From NCBI RefSeq assembly GCF_016406325.1, contig NZ_CP066370.1:2170001-2234000 (forward strand): 64,000 nucleotides of DNA, given 5' to 3'. This stretch comes from Shewanella putrefaciens (GTDB taxonomy: Bacteria > Pseudomonadota > Gammaproteobacteria > Enterobacterales > Shewanellaceae). The position numbers and the translations under genes are program-made. Below the pieces are notes generated by a model, which worked only from the letters and a program-made list of their open reading frames with translations, had not been told where the DNA came from and did no database searches. This document shows, in pieces, positions 47,355 to 57,412 of the stretch (position 1 is its first letter; each line of letters opens with the position of its first letter).

Positions 47355-48770
47355 ATGAGTTCTCATAAAATGTCGGTCATTGAAAAGATCGGTTACGGCT
47401 CAGGGGATATGGCCGTCAACGTCGTGATATCTTCAATGATGTTAATTATTACCTTCTTTTATACGGATATTTTTGGCCTAAAGCCCGCCGATGTGGGCAT
47501 TTTATTTCTACTCGTTCGATTAATCGATGCCATCACGGATCCCTTAATGGGCATCATTAATGATAAAGTCACCACGCGCTGGGGGCGTTACCGTCCCTAC
47601 TTCTTATTTATGGCAATCCCCTTCGGGCTTTCGGTATTTTTAACCTTCAGCACGCCGGATTGGGACTATAACGCCAAACTCATTTGGGCTTATTCGACTT
47701 ATATTCTTGTGACCATCATTTTTACCACGGTCACTATTCCCTATATTTCCATTATTAGTGTACTGACGGATAATCCAAAGGAGCGCTTATCCGCTAACGG
47801 TTATCGGTTATTCTTCGCCAAAATTGCCGCCTTTTTAGTGACTATTATTGTCCCTATATTAGCTTCCTCTTGGGGGGGAGATGATATTGCTGCAGGTTAT
47901 CAAAAGGCCATGGGAGTGATGGCGTTAATGGCAACACTGCTGTTTTTATTCTGTTTTTTCACTACAACTGAACGTGTAGCCTATAAGGTTGAAACTAAAC
48001 CTATTTCAATGCAAATACGTCTATTGTTAAAAAATGATCAGTGGCTCATTTTGACCGCTATTTGTGTCATTGGCACTATTGGTTATGTGATCCGCGGTTC
48101 GGTTGCCGCCTATTACGCCACCTACTTCCTTGGTGGTGATGCCAAAATGCTTTCGGCCTTTTTATCAACAGGAGTGGGTGCGGCAATCCTTGCGATGGTC
48201 GCCTCAACTTGGATCACTAAGCGCTTTTGTAAACTCAAATTATTCCGTTACAGCCAAATTGCTGTAGGCATTTTGAGTGTGGTGATGTTTTTTGCCGTTC
48301 AACCCGGAGACATAGTGTTAGCCTTTGTGCTCTATTTTGCGATTTCTTTTGTGGTTGATTTGCACGCTCCAGTTTTCTGGTCAGTGATTTCAGAATCCGT
48401 CGATTACGGAACCGTCAAAACCGGTCATAGGGTATCTGGCCTTGCATTTGGGGGGATATCCTTTGCACAAAAAGCGGGAATGGGAGCGGCAGGTTTTGTA
48501 GTTGGCATGTTATTGACCTACTTTAATTATCAACCGGGACAAGAACAAACGTCTACGACGCTCATAGGCATTTCACTGATGCTAACCATCATACCTGGCG
48601 CGTTCCATACCTTGATGGGCTTATTGATGTTCAAATACAAGATATCGGACCGTGTCTATGAGGACATTAAGCTGTCACTGCCCGATATGGAAGTAATTGA
48701 TGGGAAAAGTACGCCAGTGACACAGCCTAATGTCCACAAGGATAGTACCCAAACCCAAGTTTCTATATAG
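47355..48770 (+). CDS. GPH-family sugar:cation symporter (arabinoside uptake)
   Basis: Inner-membrane symporter of the glycoside-pentoside-hexuronide family, 471 residues, about twelve membrane segments. Signature segments: EKIGYGSGDMAVN at the start, RLIDAITDPLMGIINDKVTTRWGRYRPY (central part diagnostic), and late AQKAGMGAAGFVVG. It probably imports arabino-oligosaccharides for the cytosolic GH43 encoded 27 bases downstream. It contains two in-frame G tracts (seven G at 47872, six G near 48450). Confidence 0.9.
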   Translation: MSSHKMSVIEKIGYGSGDMAVNVVISSMMLIITFFYTDIFGLKPADVGILFLLVRLIDAITDPLMGIINDKVTTRWGRYRPYFLFMAIPFGLSVFLTFSTPDWDYNAKLIWAYSTYILVTIIFTTVTIPYISIISVLTDNPKERLSANGYRLFFAKIAAFLVTIIVPILASSWGGDDIAAGYQKAMGVMALMATLLFLFCFFTTTERVAYKVETKPISMQIRLLLKNDQWLILTAICVIGTIGYVIRGSVAAYYATYFLGGDAKMLSAFLSTGVGAAILAMVASTWITKRFCKLKLFRYSQIAVGILSVVMFFAVQPGDIVLAFVLYFAISFVVDLHAPVFWSVISESVDYGTVKTGHRVSGLAFGGISFAQKAGMGAAGFVVGMLLTYFNYQPGQEQTSTTLIGISLMLTIIPGAFHTLMGLLMFKYKISDRVYEDIKLSLPDMEVIDGKSTPVTQPNVHKDSTQTQVSI

Positions 48771-48797
48771 TTTTTGATGATGTTTTTGGAGTCATAG

Positions 48798-49746
48798 ATG
48801 TTAAAACTCACCCCTTTAATCGAACAACGTGCCGACCCGTTTATTTATAAACATACGGATGGTTTTTATTATTTCACCGCCTCAGTACCTCAGTACGACC
48901 GTATTGAATTACGCCGAGCAACGACTATTGCAGGTCTTGCCGATGCAGTCCCAGTGGATGTCTGGCATAAACCCGATACAGGCCCCTATTCCGATCTAGT
49001 GTGGGCACCAGAACTCCACTTTAACCAAGGGGCTTGGTACTTGTATGTCGCCATAGCCCCAAGCCGCGAAATTAAAGATGCTCTGTTTCAACATCGTATG
49101 TATGTGCTGCGCTGCAATGATGCCAACCCGCTAACGGGGGAATGGCAGTTCCTTGGCCAACTTGATACTGGCATAGACACCTTTTGTCTCGATGCGACAA
49201 CATTCGAACACAGTGGGCAGCTGTATTATGTTTGGGCGCAAAAAGCCCCTGATATTCAAGGGAACAGCAATCTTTATATCGCGAAGATGGATACCCCAGA
49301 CAAAATAAGCTCAACCCCCCGTGATGCTGACAAAGCCTGAGTACCCATGGGAAATTAAAGGGTTTTGGGTGAATGAAGGCCCATCAGTGCTAAAACGCAA
49401 CGGTAAAATCTTTATCACTTATTCTGCCAGCGCGACCGATGAAAATTATTGCATTGGCTTACTGCATATTGATGAAAATGCTGATTTACTCGATGTAAAT
49501 CAATGGCATAAATCATCAAACCCTGTGATGACAAGTTGCTATGAGTACGGTGTTTATGGGGCTGGACACAATAGTTTCACCCTTGCAGAAGATGGTGAAA
49601 CGGTTTTATTGGTGTATCACGCACGTACTTATACTGAAATTGAAGGCGATCCATTGTGGGATCCAAACCGTCACACCTATGTCAAGGCGCTTCGTTGGGA
49701 TGATTCAGGTATGCCGGTATTTGGTAAGCCATCTATCCAAGAGTAA
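48798..49746 (+). pseudogene. Cytosolic GH43 alpha-L-arabinofuranosidase, frameshifted
   Basis: Two overlapping frames, 48798-49340 and 49321-49746, are halves of one GH43 enzyme. The first holds D13 (EQRADPFIY) and D132 (CLDATTFEH). The second holds the catalytic Glu (WVNEGPSVL) and the rest of the fold (TYSASATDENYC). The break is at a run of six C (49315-49320); with five C the frame reads on through TPVMLTKPEYPWE and the gene encodes about 315 residues. The intact paralogue at 51653 aligns across the break. There is no signal peptide, so it would act in the cytosol on oligosaccharides brought in by the adjacent symporter. GGAG precedes the ATG. As written, the product lacks its catalytic Glu. 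Confidence 0.88.
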
Positions 49747-49762
49747 GTTAACTGTGATTTTT

Positions 49763-49785
49763 AGCCCCTGCATTAGGGGCTTTTT
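49763..49785 (+). terminator. Terminator of symporter-GH43 operon
   Basis: Seven-base stem AGCCCCT / AGGGGCT with a five-base loop, followed by five T. Confidence 0.88.
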
Positions 49786-49804
49786 AACCATCAATAACCC
49801 AAAC

Positions 49805-51424
49805 CTAGACTTTAAATTTAACCACTAACGTATTTAAATCTACCGCTAAACGGGTTAGTTCTGCAGAACTCGCACTTGTCTGGTGAGCGCCTGCAGCCGT
49901 TTGAGCCGCTAAATCTCTAATGGTTATAATATTATTATCAATTTCCCTTGCTACGGTTGATTGTTCTTCAGCAGCGCTCGCGATCACATGATTACTGTCA
50001 CTGATTGCAACAATACGCGTGGTGATCTGATCGAGTGCTTTAGTCGCTTCGTCGGCAACAATACGGGCTTGATTGGTTTTTTCACTTGTAGTGACCATGG
50101 AGGTGACTGCAGCCTCAGCAGAAACTTGTACTTGCCGTACCATAGTCTCGATTTCACCTGCAGATACTTGTGTTCTATGGGCAAGGCTTCTTACCTCGTC
50201 GGCGACAACCGCGAACCCACGTCCCGCCTCACCCGCGCGAGCCGCCTCAATGGCAGCATTGAGTGCTAATAAGTTAGTTTGCTCTGATACTGAGCGGATC
50301 ACATCCAGCAACTTGCTAATTGAAACAACCTGAGCAGCCAACTGATTAATGACCGTCGTACTTTTGGTCATCTCATCGTTAATTTCGGTGATAACGGCAG
50401 TTGTATCCTCGACTCGATTTTTACCTTCTACCGCAAGCTTGGCCGATTCAGAAGATGCATCTGACGCTTGTTGAGCAGTACGAGCGACTTCATCCACAGC
50501 AGTGCTCATTTCAGTTATTGCTGTAGCGGCTTGTTGGATCTCATCATTTTGTAGCTGTAAACCACGGGATGAGTCTTCTGTGACGGAGTTGAGTTCTTCT
50601 GCGGCGGAGGCTAGTTGGCTAGAGGAACTGCCGATATGCACAATGGCGTCCCTTAAATTGCGCTGCATAATTTGTAACGCAGTAACAAGACGAGTTAACT
50701 CATCGTCACCACTGACACTTATCGACTGAGTTAAATCACCATGGGCAATAATTTCTGCGGTTTTGACTGCAGCTTGTAGGGGCTGATTAATACTATTCGA
50801 CAACATAAAAGCAATAACGATGGCAATGATACTGGCAACGATCACTGTCACAATGACTAACCAAAAATTACTATCATATTCCGTAATTGAGACAATACGA
50901 GTGTCATCGGAGGATGCTTTGTTTATGGCAACCAGATCTCTAAGATCTTTAACTATCTCATCAGCCAATGTATAAAGCTGCGGCAGTACCAATTTAGCTT
51001 CATCTAATTTTCCCGATGTTGCAAAACTAATTAATTTATCTTGTTCAACATAATAGGTCTTTTGGACTTGTTCAAATGCACGGTATACCGCCCGCTCATT
51101 ATCCATCGAGATCAGTTGTTCATACTGAGCCTGATTTTTTTCAATCTCCAATTTAAGATCGCGGATAACGTTAGCAACTTGTTCGCGGCTTTCTTGAGTC
51201 TCGCTGACTAATAACCTGAGTGTGAGCACCCTAATTCGCATCATATTTGAATTAAGCTCACCAAGACTCATGATTGAAGGTAATAAATTGGTTTCAACGG
51301 TATTGGCATTTGCGCGGATAGTTTTCATCGATGAAATTGATAATCCACTTAAGCCGATCAGCAGCAATACCATGAGCAAAAAAGCGATTAATAGGCGGGT
51401 TTGGATTTTTATCGTCCTTAACAT
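49805..51424 (-). CDS. Methyl-accepting chemotaxis protein
   Basis: A transmembrane chemoreceptor of 539 residues. TM1 is about 10-31; a periplasmic four-helix-bundle-type sensor covers about 32-188, TM2 about 189-212 and HAMP about 213-265. The cytoplasmic signalling domain has the highly conserved hairpin tip [19 protein letters not shown] near residue 385. It lacks a C-terminal NWETF-type pentapeptide. Lying between sugar genes it may sense arabinose or oligosaccharides; ligand unknown. No operon link to the flanking genes is evident. Confidence 0.93.
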   Translation of the reverse strand: MLRTIKIQTRLLIAFLLMVLLLIGLSGLSISSMKTIRANANTVETNLLPSIMSLGELNSNMMRIRVLTLRLLVSETQESREQVANVIRDLKLEIEKNQAQYEQLISMDNERAVYRAFEQVQKTYYVEQDKLISFATSGKLDEAKLVLPQLYTLADEIVKDLRDLVAINKASSDDTRIVSITEYDSNFWLVIVTVIVASIIAIVIAFMLSNSINQPLQAAVKTAEIIAHGDLTQSISVSGDDELTRLVTALQIMQRNLRDAIVHIGSSSSQLASAAEELNSVTEDSSRGLQLQNDEIQQAATAITEMSTAVDEVARTAQQASDASSESAKLAVEGKNRVEDTTAVITEINDEMTKSTTVINQLAAQVVSISKLLDVIRSVSEQTNLLALNAAIEAARAGEAGRGFAVVADEVRSLAHRTQVSAGEIETMVRQVQVSAEAAVTSMVTTSEKTNQARIVADEATKALDQITTRIVAISDSNHVIASAAEEQSTVAREIDNNIITIRDLAAQTAAGAHQTSASSAELTRLAVDLNTLVVKFKV

Positions 51425-51652
51425 AGTTAATTACCTTATCTATATTGAAATAATGATGTCATCCAATCGAATATAGGAATATAGCGATTAGATAATCATC
51501 TGCGCTCTAAATTATAGATAGGAATTTATTTTTAGGATCAATAAACAGTCATCAAACATCAAAGCCGGTATTTATCACAAAAGATTAACAAGCATGATGT
51601 AAGCACCTGTTAATCGCTTTTCTGCTTTGATAACTGCCACACTATTACTCTG

Positions 51653-52744
51653 TTATTTTATATCGACCACATTATCTGCCAGCTCATTGTGAAATACAGG
51701 GAATCCATTCTCTGTCCATGAAATAGCGCGGTAGTAAGTATGGCGATTACCATCGGTTAATGGCGTGCCTTGAAGTTCAAGGTAATTGCGAGCATGGTAA
51801 AACATCAACTCGGTTTGACCATCTTCGGCAAGCACAAAGCTGTTATGTCCAGGACCAAAGCGATTAAGTGTAGGCTCTGTGCTAAAAACAGGCTCAGAAA
51901 CTTTATGCCAATTTTTGGGGTCGAGCAGATCTGCATCTTGCTCCGCCCAAAGGAGTCCCATCGCATAACGATCATCTGTTGCACTGGCAGAATAAGTGAC
52001 AAATACCTTCCCATTTTTCACCAATACCGCAGCGCCTTCATTAACTTTAAAGCCTTGCCTTTCCCAATCCAGCAAAGGCTCACTGATGATTGCTTCTTGT
52101 GGTGATGCCGCTGTAGGTGACAGCATTTTGGCAATCACCAGTCCCGTATTGTAGCTTTTGGCATCGTCCTGCTGCGCCCAAATAAAATAGCCCTGCCCGC
52201 CAACACTAAAGTGGGTGGCATCTAAGGAAAATCCATCCCTTGCGGTTTTTAAACGGCCAAGCTCTTGCCAATCGCCCTTCATGGGGTTGTCACCTTCAAG
52301 CCCCAATACAAACATGCGGTTATGAAAGCGTCTGTCTTTATCACTGGCGGCATAATAGATATACCAGCGACCATCAATTTTATGCAGTTCTGGCGCCCAA
52401 ATGTCGATACTCATTGGCCCTGATGTATGCTTACGCCAAATAATTTTGGGGATAGCTTGACTTAATTCTTTAATATTTGCGGCATGACGAAGCTCTATCC
52501 GATCAAACTCGGGTACAGATGCAATAAAGTAATAGCTCCCATCATCATCTTTTATAACCCAAGGATCCGCGCGGCGCTCAATAAAAGGGGCATCTTGAAC
52601 TGCACTTGACGTCACGCTAGTTTGAGAAGCAGGAAGCGCTAGAACGGGCGAGGAACTCGCTGCACACACAGGCAACAGCATCGAGGTAATAAAGGCTGAT
52701 AACAGACCGAATTTTGCGTTAGTTTTCGAGAGTATATTATCCAT
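51653..52744 (-). CDS. Secreted GH43 alpha-L-arabinofuranosidase
   Basis: A GH43 enzyme of about 363 residues with a signal peptide, predicted to be periplasmic. Candidate catalytic residues are D60 (ERRADPWVI), D175 (SLDATHFS) and E236 (KVNEGAAVL); VTYSASATDDRYAMG and GPGHNSFVLAEDGQ are shared almost word for word with the frameshifted cytosolic paralogue at 48798. It starts inside the end of the upstream permease gene (overlap of about eight bases; another ATG at 52762 is possible), so it is the last gene of the transporter operon. It probably trims oligosaccharides to the furanose arabinose that the transporter takes up. Confidence 0.86.
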   Translation of the reverse strand: MDNILSKTNAKFGLLSAFITSMLLPVCAASSSPVLALPASQTSVTSSAVQDAPFIERRADPWVIKDDDGSYYFIASVPEFDRIELRHAANIKELSQAIPKIIWRKHTSGPMSIDIWAPELHKIDGRWYIYYAASDKDRRFHNRMFVLGLEGDNPMKGDWQELGRLKTARDGFSLDATHFSVGGQGYFIWAQQDDAKSYNTGLVIAKMLSPTAASPQEAIISEPLLDWERQGFKVNEGAAVLVKNGKVFVTYSASATDDRYAMGLLWAEQDADLLDPKNWHKVSEPVFSTEPTLNRFGPGHNSFVLAEDGQTELMFYHARNYLELQGTPLTDGNRHTYYRAISWTENGFPVFHNELADNVVDIK

Positions 52745-53699
52745 GGTTAGCTTTGCGTCCATTCAAGAGTTTCTGTAACACGATGAAGAAAAATAGCAAT
52801 AAGCCAATTACTATCTTGGTCCACCAACTACTGAGTGTACCGTCAAAGGTGATGTAGGTTTGTATAACTCCCATCAAAAACACCCCAAGTACAGTACCTA
52901 ATATAAAACCACTCCCGCCAGTAAGTAATGTCCCCCCAATCACCACGGCAGCAATAGCGTCAAGTTCTACGCCAACCGCCCCAAGGGAATAACCAGAAAA
53001 GGTATAGAAGGTGAAAATAATCCCCGCCAAAGTGGCGAGAAAACTGCTAAGGGCGTAAATGCTAATGGTGGTTTTTGCAATCGAAACCCCCATTAACTCG
53101 GCAGACTGCGCATTACCACCGAGGGCATACACATTTGTACCAAAACGACTGTAGTGCATCATGGTGGCGATAATGGCAAAAAAAACAATAAAAATCAGCG
53201 AACTGATATCGAGTGAACCATTACCTGGTAAAGCGATGCTCAGGTCGGCAATCGCATCATAAAATGGATGATCAATCGCTATCGACTCTTCACTTACTGT
53301 TGTCGCAATACCACGGGCAAGAAACATCCCCGCAAGGGTTACAATAAAAGGCTGCAACTTATAGACATGAATGATCGTGCCCATCAGTGCGCCAAAGAGC
53401 GTGCCTAAGGGTAAGATAAGTGCAAAAGCGAGCAAAGGATGCCACTGATATTGCGTAATTAATACACTACTGAGTACACCACTTAAAGCAATCACAGCGC
53501 CGACGGAGAGATCAATCCCCCCCGAGATAATCACTAGGGTCATCCCAAGTGCAGTGATCAATAGAAAAGCATTATCACGGAATAGGTTAGTCACCACTCG
53601 AACGCTGGCAAACCCCTCAAAATGTAACGCCCCTATCAGGAACATGACCAACAGCAAGGAGGCCGTGATCCACAATGGAATAAAACGCTTAGACATCAT
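52737..53699 (-). CDS. gafD: Furanose-type sugar ABC transporter permease 2 (YjfF-like)
   Basis: Inner-membrane permease, 320 residues, of the RbsC/AraH family. Segments GGIDLSVGAVIALSGV near residue 60 and AVVIGGTLLTGGSGFILGT near 245 are typical. Together with the 53696 permease it resembles the YtfT-YjfF pair of the E. coli galactofuranose importer and the GafABCD L-arabinofuranose importer described in Shewanella. It overlaps the upstream permease by four bases (ATGA). Confidence 0.83.
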   Translation of the reverse strand: MMSKRFIPLWITASLLLVMFLIGALHFEGFASVRVVTNLFRDNAFLLITALGMTLVIISGGIDLSVGAVIALSGVLSSVLITQYQWHPLLAFALILPLGTLFGALMGTIIHVYKLQPFIVTLAGMFLARGIATTVSEESIAIDHPFYDAIADLSIALPGNGSLDISSLIFIVFFAIIATMMHYSRFGTNVYALGGNAQSAELMGVSIAKTTISIYALSSFLATLAGIIFTFYTFSGYSLGAVGVELDAIAAVVIGGTLLTGGSGFILGTVLGVFLMGVIQTYITFDGTLSSWWTKIVIGLLLFFFIVLQKLLNGRKANHG

Positions 53700-54814
53700 T
53701 TCTTGTCTCCAGCCGTTGTGCCCTTGAACACACGTAATTTAAATAAGCCAGACAACTGATGTCTGAATTTTTCCGACTGCAATAAAAGTACGGTTAAAAT
53801 CACTATGGCTTTGGTCAACAGATTAAATTTGGCGGGTAAACCACTAACAATAATCGTTGTGGCTAAGGTTTGAATAATAAGAGCACCAATGATTGATAAA
53901 AACAAAGAGAAGCGCCCGCCCGTTAATGCCGCACCACCAATCACCACGGCTAAAATAGCATCGAGCTCGAGCCACAATCCGGCGTTATTAGCATCTGAAC
54001 CTTGGATATCGGCGGTACTTATCATACCCGCCAAAGCCGCACATAGACCTGCAATTGCATAGGCGAATAGTTTGATGGATTTGTCGTTTATCCCAAGATA
54101 GCGGCTCGCCTTAGCATTACAACCAACGGCTTCAATAAAGAGACCAAGTGCGGTTTTACGCAATAACAATTGGGTCAATACCAGCATGCCAATCACAATC
54201 CAAATCGGCATAGGTAATCCTAAAAACTGCCCGACACCAATGGCTGCAAAGCCTTGATGTTGGAACGTGACTATCTGTCCTTGGTTAATAAGCTGAGCAA
54301 CACCACGTCCCGCAACCATCAAGAGTAATGTGGCAACAATCGGCTGGATCCCTAAAAAACTGACTAGTGAGCCATTAATGCAGCCCGCCAGCAATCCTAC
54401 GACAAGACCTGCCAATACAACCGTACCAAGACCAATATCCGGTAATAGTAAGAGGTTTGCGCACACAGCCCCGGCGATTGCCATCACAGCGCCAACGGAA
54501 AGGTCAATCCCACCAGTGGCAATCACTAGACTCATGCCAATGGCGAGCAGTGCAACAGGTGCGCTGCGGTTTAAAATATCAATTAAGGATCCGTAAAGCC
54601 GATCATCTTGATAGGCAATTTGGAAAAAACTGCTATCAATAAAGAGGTTTGCCAGTAACAGTAAGGCCAGTGCTAACAGTGGCCAAAGATACCGACCAAA
54701 GGACGTAGACTTACCCGCTTGATAGCGATCATTGGGTGTTTTACTGCTGGTTTGTTGACTGTTTGGCATCTCAATCAAAGCCTCGGATGACATCATTTCT
54801 ACTGAGGTTTTCAT
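53696..54814 (-). CDS. gafC: Furanose-type sugar ABC transporter permease 1 (YtfT-like)
   Basis: A 372-residue permease with an extra hydrophilic N-terminal 35 residues. The RbsC-family phrases ATGGIDLSVGAVMAIAGAV (near 105) and VVIGGAALTGGRFSLF (near 290) are present. It immediately follows the ATPase gene (stop and start adjacent). With the YjfF-like partner it should form a heterodimeric channel in the inner membrane. Confidence 0.83.
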   Translation of the reverse strand: MKTSVEMMSSEALIEMPNSQQTSSKTPNDRYQAGKSTSFGRYLWPLLALALLLLANLFIDSSFFQIAYQDDRLYGSLIDILNRSAPVALLAIGMSLVIATGGIDLSVGAVMAIAGAVCANLLLLPDIGLGTVVLAGLVVGLLAGCINGSLVSFLGIQPIVATLLLMVAGRGVAQLINQGQIVTFQHQGFAAIGVGQFLGLPMPIWIVIGMLVLTQLLLRKTALGLFIEAVGCNAKASRYLGINDKSIKLFAYAIAGLCAALAGMISTADIQGSDANNAGLWLELDAILAVVIGGAALTGGRFSLFLSIIGALIIQTLATTIIVSGLPAKFNLLTKAIVILTVLLLQSEKFRHQLSGLFKLRVFKGTTAGDKK

Positions 54815-56314
54815 CTATCCCTCCGCAATGGCTTGCATAACGTGTTGTGAGGTAAGTTCAGCACCCGATAATTCACGCACTGCATATCGGTCGCGCAATA
54901 CCACCACTTTGTTGGAAAAGGCGACCAGTTCATCAAGCTCAGATGAAGCAACCAGTAACGACATACCGTCATCACATAAGGTTCTAATCAGCTTGATAAT
55001 TTCGGCGTGAGCACCAATATCGATACCGCGAGTCGGTTCATCTAATACAAGGAGAATGGGTTCAATGGCGAGCCAGCGAGCTAAAATGACTTTTTGTTGA
55101 TTACCGCCACTGAGTTGCTCAATGGGTTTATCTGCATCTGGGGTCGCTATCTGTAACTTATCGATAAAAAATTGGGCGATTTCCTGCTGCCTTGTCTTTG
55201 ACAAACAGCGCCACCATCCTACCCTCGCCTGCAATGCCAGAATGATATTCTCGCGGATCGACAGCGGGCCGATAATGCCATCGACCTTACGATCCTCTGG
55301 ACATAGAGCAATGCCCGCATTAATTGCATCTACAGGGTGTGAAAGATGGAGCTTTTTACCCGCAAGGTGAATACTGCCACTCTCGAGTAAATCGAGCCCA
55401 AATACCGCATTACACACCTCACTACGCCCTGAACCCAAAAGTCCAGCAAGCCCAACGGCTTGACCTTTAGGAACTGTTAAATTCATCGATTGAATTGACC
55501 CTTTAACCGACACGCCCTCAAGGGACAAAAGTATGGCTGATGTGCCGTTTGTTGTTTGCTCCGCCGCACTTTTCTCGACTAAATGCTGCTGCAATGAGCG
55601 CCCGAGCATGGCTTCGATAAGCTGAGGTTGTGGCAGTTCAGAGGTCAGATACTCACCGATAAAACGCCCGTTTCGTAAGACTGTGATACGGTCGCTAATT
55701 TGATAAACCTGATCGAGAAAGTGCGTAATAAATACAATTGCGACACCCTTTTGCTTGAGCTGGTTCAAAATACTAAACAGTACTTGTACTTCATCGGCAT
55801 CCAAACTCGCCGTTGGCTCATCTAACACGAGGACTTTAGCCGACATAGCGACGCCGCGGGCAATGGCAATCAATTGCTGAACAGCAATGGAATAACTCGA
55901 TAACGGTGCACTCACATCGATATCGAGCTTAAATTGTGCCAGTACAGTGCGTGCATCGGCATACATTTTTTGAAAATGGATCAAACCAAAGCGTTTTGGC
56001 TCGTGGCCCAAAAATAAATTTTGCGCCACGGTAAGGTTAGGGACCAGATTAACTTCCTGATACACAGTGCTTATGCCAATCTTTTGGGCCTCAATAGGCG
56101 TATTAAAATGCTGTTTTTCATTTAGAAAAATGATTTCACCACCGTCTTTCGATTGTGCGCCCGTCATCACTTTGACTAAGGTAGATTTCCCCGCACCATT
56201 TTCACCTAATAAGGCATGAACTTCCCCAGAAAATAACCGTAAATTCACCGCTTCGAGCGCTTTTACGCCCGGATAATGTTTACTGATATTCTTAAGTTCT
56301 AAGATAAGGCTCAT
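54815..56314 (-). CDS. gafB: Sugar ABC transporter double ATPase (YtfR-like)
   Basis: Tandem-ATPase protein of the RbsA/AraG type, 499 residues. First half has Walker A GENGAGKSTLVK near residue 37 and Walker B VLVLDEPTASLD. Second half has a degenerate Walker A GLLGSGRSEV and LSGGNQQKVILARWL, then LLVLDEPTRGIDIGA. The frame opens at a TTG (56329), but GGGGAG places the ATG at 56312-56314 (MSLILELKNISKHY) as the start. It energises import of arabinofuranose by inference from its partners. Confidence 0.87.
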   Translation of the reverse strand: MSLILELKNISKHYPGVKALEAVNLRLFSGEVHALLGENGAGKSTLVKVMTGAQSKDGGEIIFLNEKQHFNTPIEAQKIGISTVYQEVNLVPNLTVAQNLFLGHEPKRFGLIHFQKMYADARTVLAQFKLDIDVSAPLSSYSIAVQQLIAIARGVAMSAKVLVLDEPTASLDADEVQVLFSILNQLKQKGVAIVFITHFLDQVYQISDRITVLRNGRFIGEYLTSELPQPQLIEAMLGRSLQQHLVEKSAAEQTTNGTSAILLSLEGVSVKGSIQSMNLTVPKGQAVGLAGLLGSGRSEVCNAVFGLDLLESGSIHLAGKKLHLSHPVDAINAGIALCPEDRKVDGIIGPLSIRENIILALQARVGWWRCLSKTRQQEIAQFFIDKLQIATPDADKPIEQLSGGNQQKVILARWLAIEPILLVLDEPTRGIDIGAHAEIIKLIRTLCDDGMSLLVASSELDELVAFSNKVVVLRDRYAVRELSGAELTSQHVMQAIAEG

Positions 56315-56347
56315 AGCGCATCTCCCCAAGAAACTGTCTATCGCGGA

Positions 56348-57289
56348 TTATTGCAGACGACGTTTTTCATATTCGGCTGCTGCGGTTTCTTGAGTGAATA
56401 CATCACCTGTTGTACTGATAAGCTTAGGTAGATCTTTATTTCCCTTAAGAAACGCATCAATCGCATCAAAGGCGGGACCACCCAAATATGGACTCAATTC
56501 GACCGTTGCATTAACGTCACCATCCGCCATTGCTTTGAAGTAATCAGGCACCCCATCAACAGAGACAATTAAGATATCTTTACCCGGCTTAAATCCGGCT
56601 TCTTTAATGGCTTGCACAGCACCTAATGCCATTTCATCGTTATGTGACCAAACGGCGCACAGTGCTTGACCATTCTGTGCTTTTAGAAAACCCTCCATCA
56701 CTTCTTTACCCTTAGCGCGGGTAAATTCCCCAGTTTGACTACGCACAATGTTGGCATTCGGGTAATTAGCAATGACGGCATTAAAACCTGCAGCGCGATC
56801 GATAGCGGCAGTCGCACCGACTGTGCCCTGTAACTCGGCAATCGCACAGTTACCTTGGGTTTTATCCATTAACCACTGCGCTATTTTGCGGCCTTCTTCG
56901 GTAAAGTCAGAAGCAATACGGGTGAGAAACAGTGAGTCATCATCGACCTTAATATTACGGTCAACAATCACAACGGGGATATTTGCTCGCTTGGCTTCCT
57001 TAAGGACAGGCTTCCAACCCGTTTCAACGACGGGCGCGATAATAATCGCATCGACGCCTTGAGCAATAAAGCTACGTACAGCCTTGATTTGGTTCTCTTG
57101 TTTTTGCTGAGCATCGGCAAACTTTAAGTCTATTCCCCGTTGTTTGGCTTCCGCTTTTACCGCCTCACTAAAACTGGTTCGCCAGCCACTTTCTGAGCCC
57201 ACCTGCGAAAAACCTACCGTGGTCGCAAAGGCGCAACTGGCTCCTATCGCCCATAAACTGAATACTGAAACTAATGTATATTTTGTCAT
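56348..57289 (-). CDS. gafA: Periplasmic furanose-binding protein (YtfQ/GafA-like)
   Basis: Periplasmic sugar-binding protein, 313 residues, signal peptide 1-22 (ending CAFA). The body starts TTVGFSQVGSESGWRTSFSE; this phrase and IKAVRSFIAQGVDAIIIAPV and AVWSHNDEMALGAVQAIKEAG are very close to YtfQ. The frame opens earlier (57358), but AAGGGA and the signal peptide point to the ATG at 57287-57289. In Shewanella sp. ANA-3 a related system (GafABCD) binds L-arabinofuranose, and the locus context agrees; the symbol is by that analogy. Confidence 0.85.
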   Translation of the reverse strand: MTKYTLVSVFSLWAIGASCAFATTVGFSQVGSESGWRTSFSEAVKAEAKQRGIDLKFADAQQKQENQIKAVRSFIAQGVDAIIIAPVVETGWKPVLKEAKRANIPVVIVDRNIKVDDDSLFLTRIASDFTEEGRKIAQWLMDKTQGNCAIAELQGTVGATAAIDRAAGFNAVIANYPNANIVRSQTGEFTRAKGKEVMEGFLKAQNGQALCAVWSHNDEMALGAVQAIKEAGFKPGKDILIVSVDGVPDYFKAMADGDVNATVELSPYLGGPAFDAIDAFLKGNKDLPKLISTTGDVFTQETAAAEYEKRRLQ

Positions 57290-57367
57290 TTTTATTCCCT
57301 TATTAAATTTTAATAACAGCAATCCCCAGACCTTCTTAATGCAGAAGATCAAACTCAATTAAACTAA

Positions 57368-57391
57368 TATGACTAATTCGTTATATGACTA
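57368..57391 (-). promoter_or_regulatory. Candidate tandem AraR half-sites before gafA
   Basis: On the minus strand TAGTCATA occurs twice, 16 bases apart (57391-57384 and 57375-57368), in the 123-base gap between the mutarotase and the binding protein. An internal promoter for the transporter genes is plausible. Confidence 0.4.
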
Positions 57392-57412
57392 AAGTGTCAC
57401 ACACGGTTTAAA

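Noticed and set aside
49321..49746. Treating the second half of the split GH43 as an independent gene
   Set aside because: It starts in the middle of the GH43 fold, lacks two of three catalytic residues and joins the first half with a one-base change.
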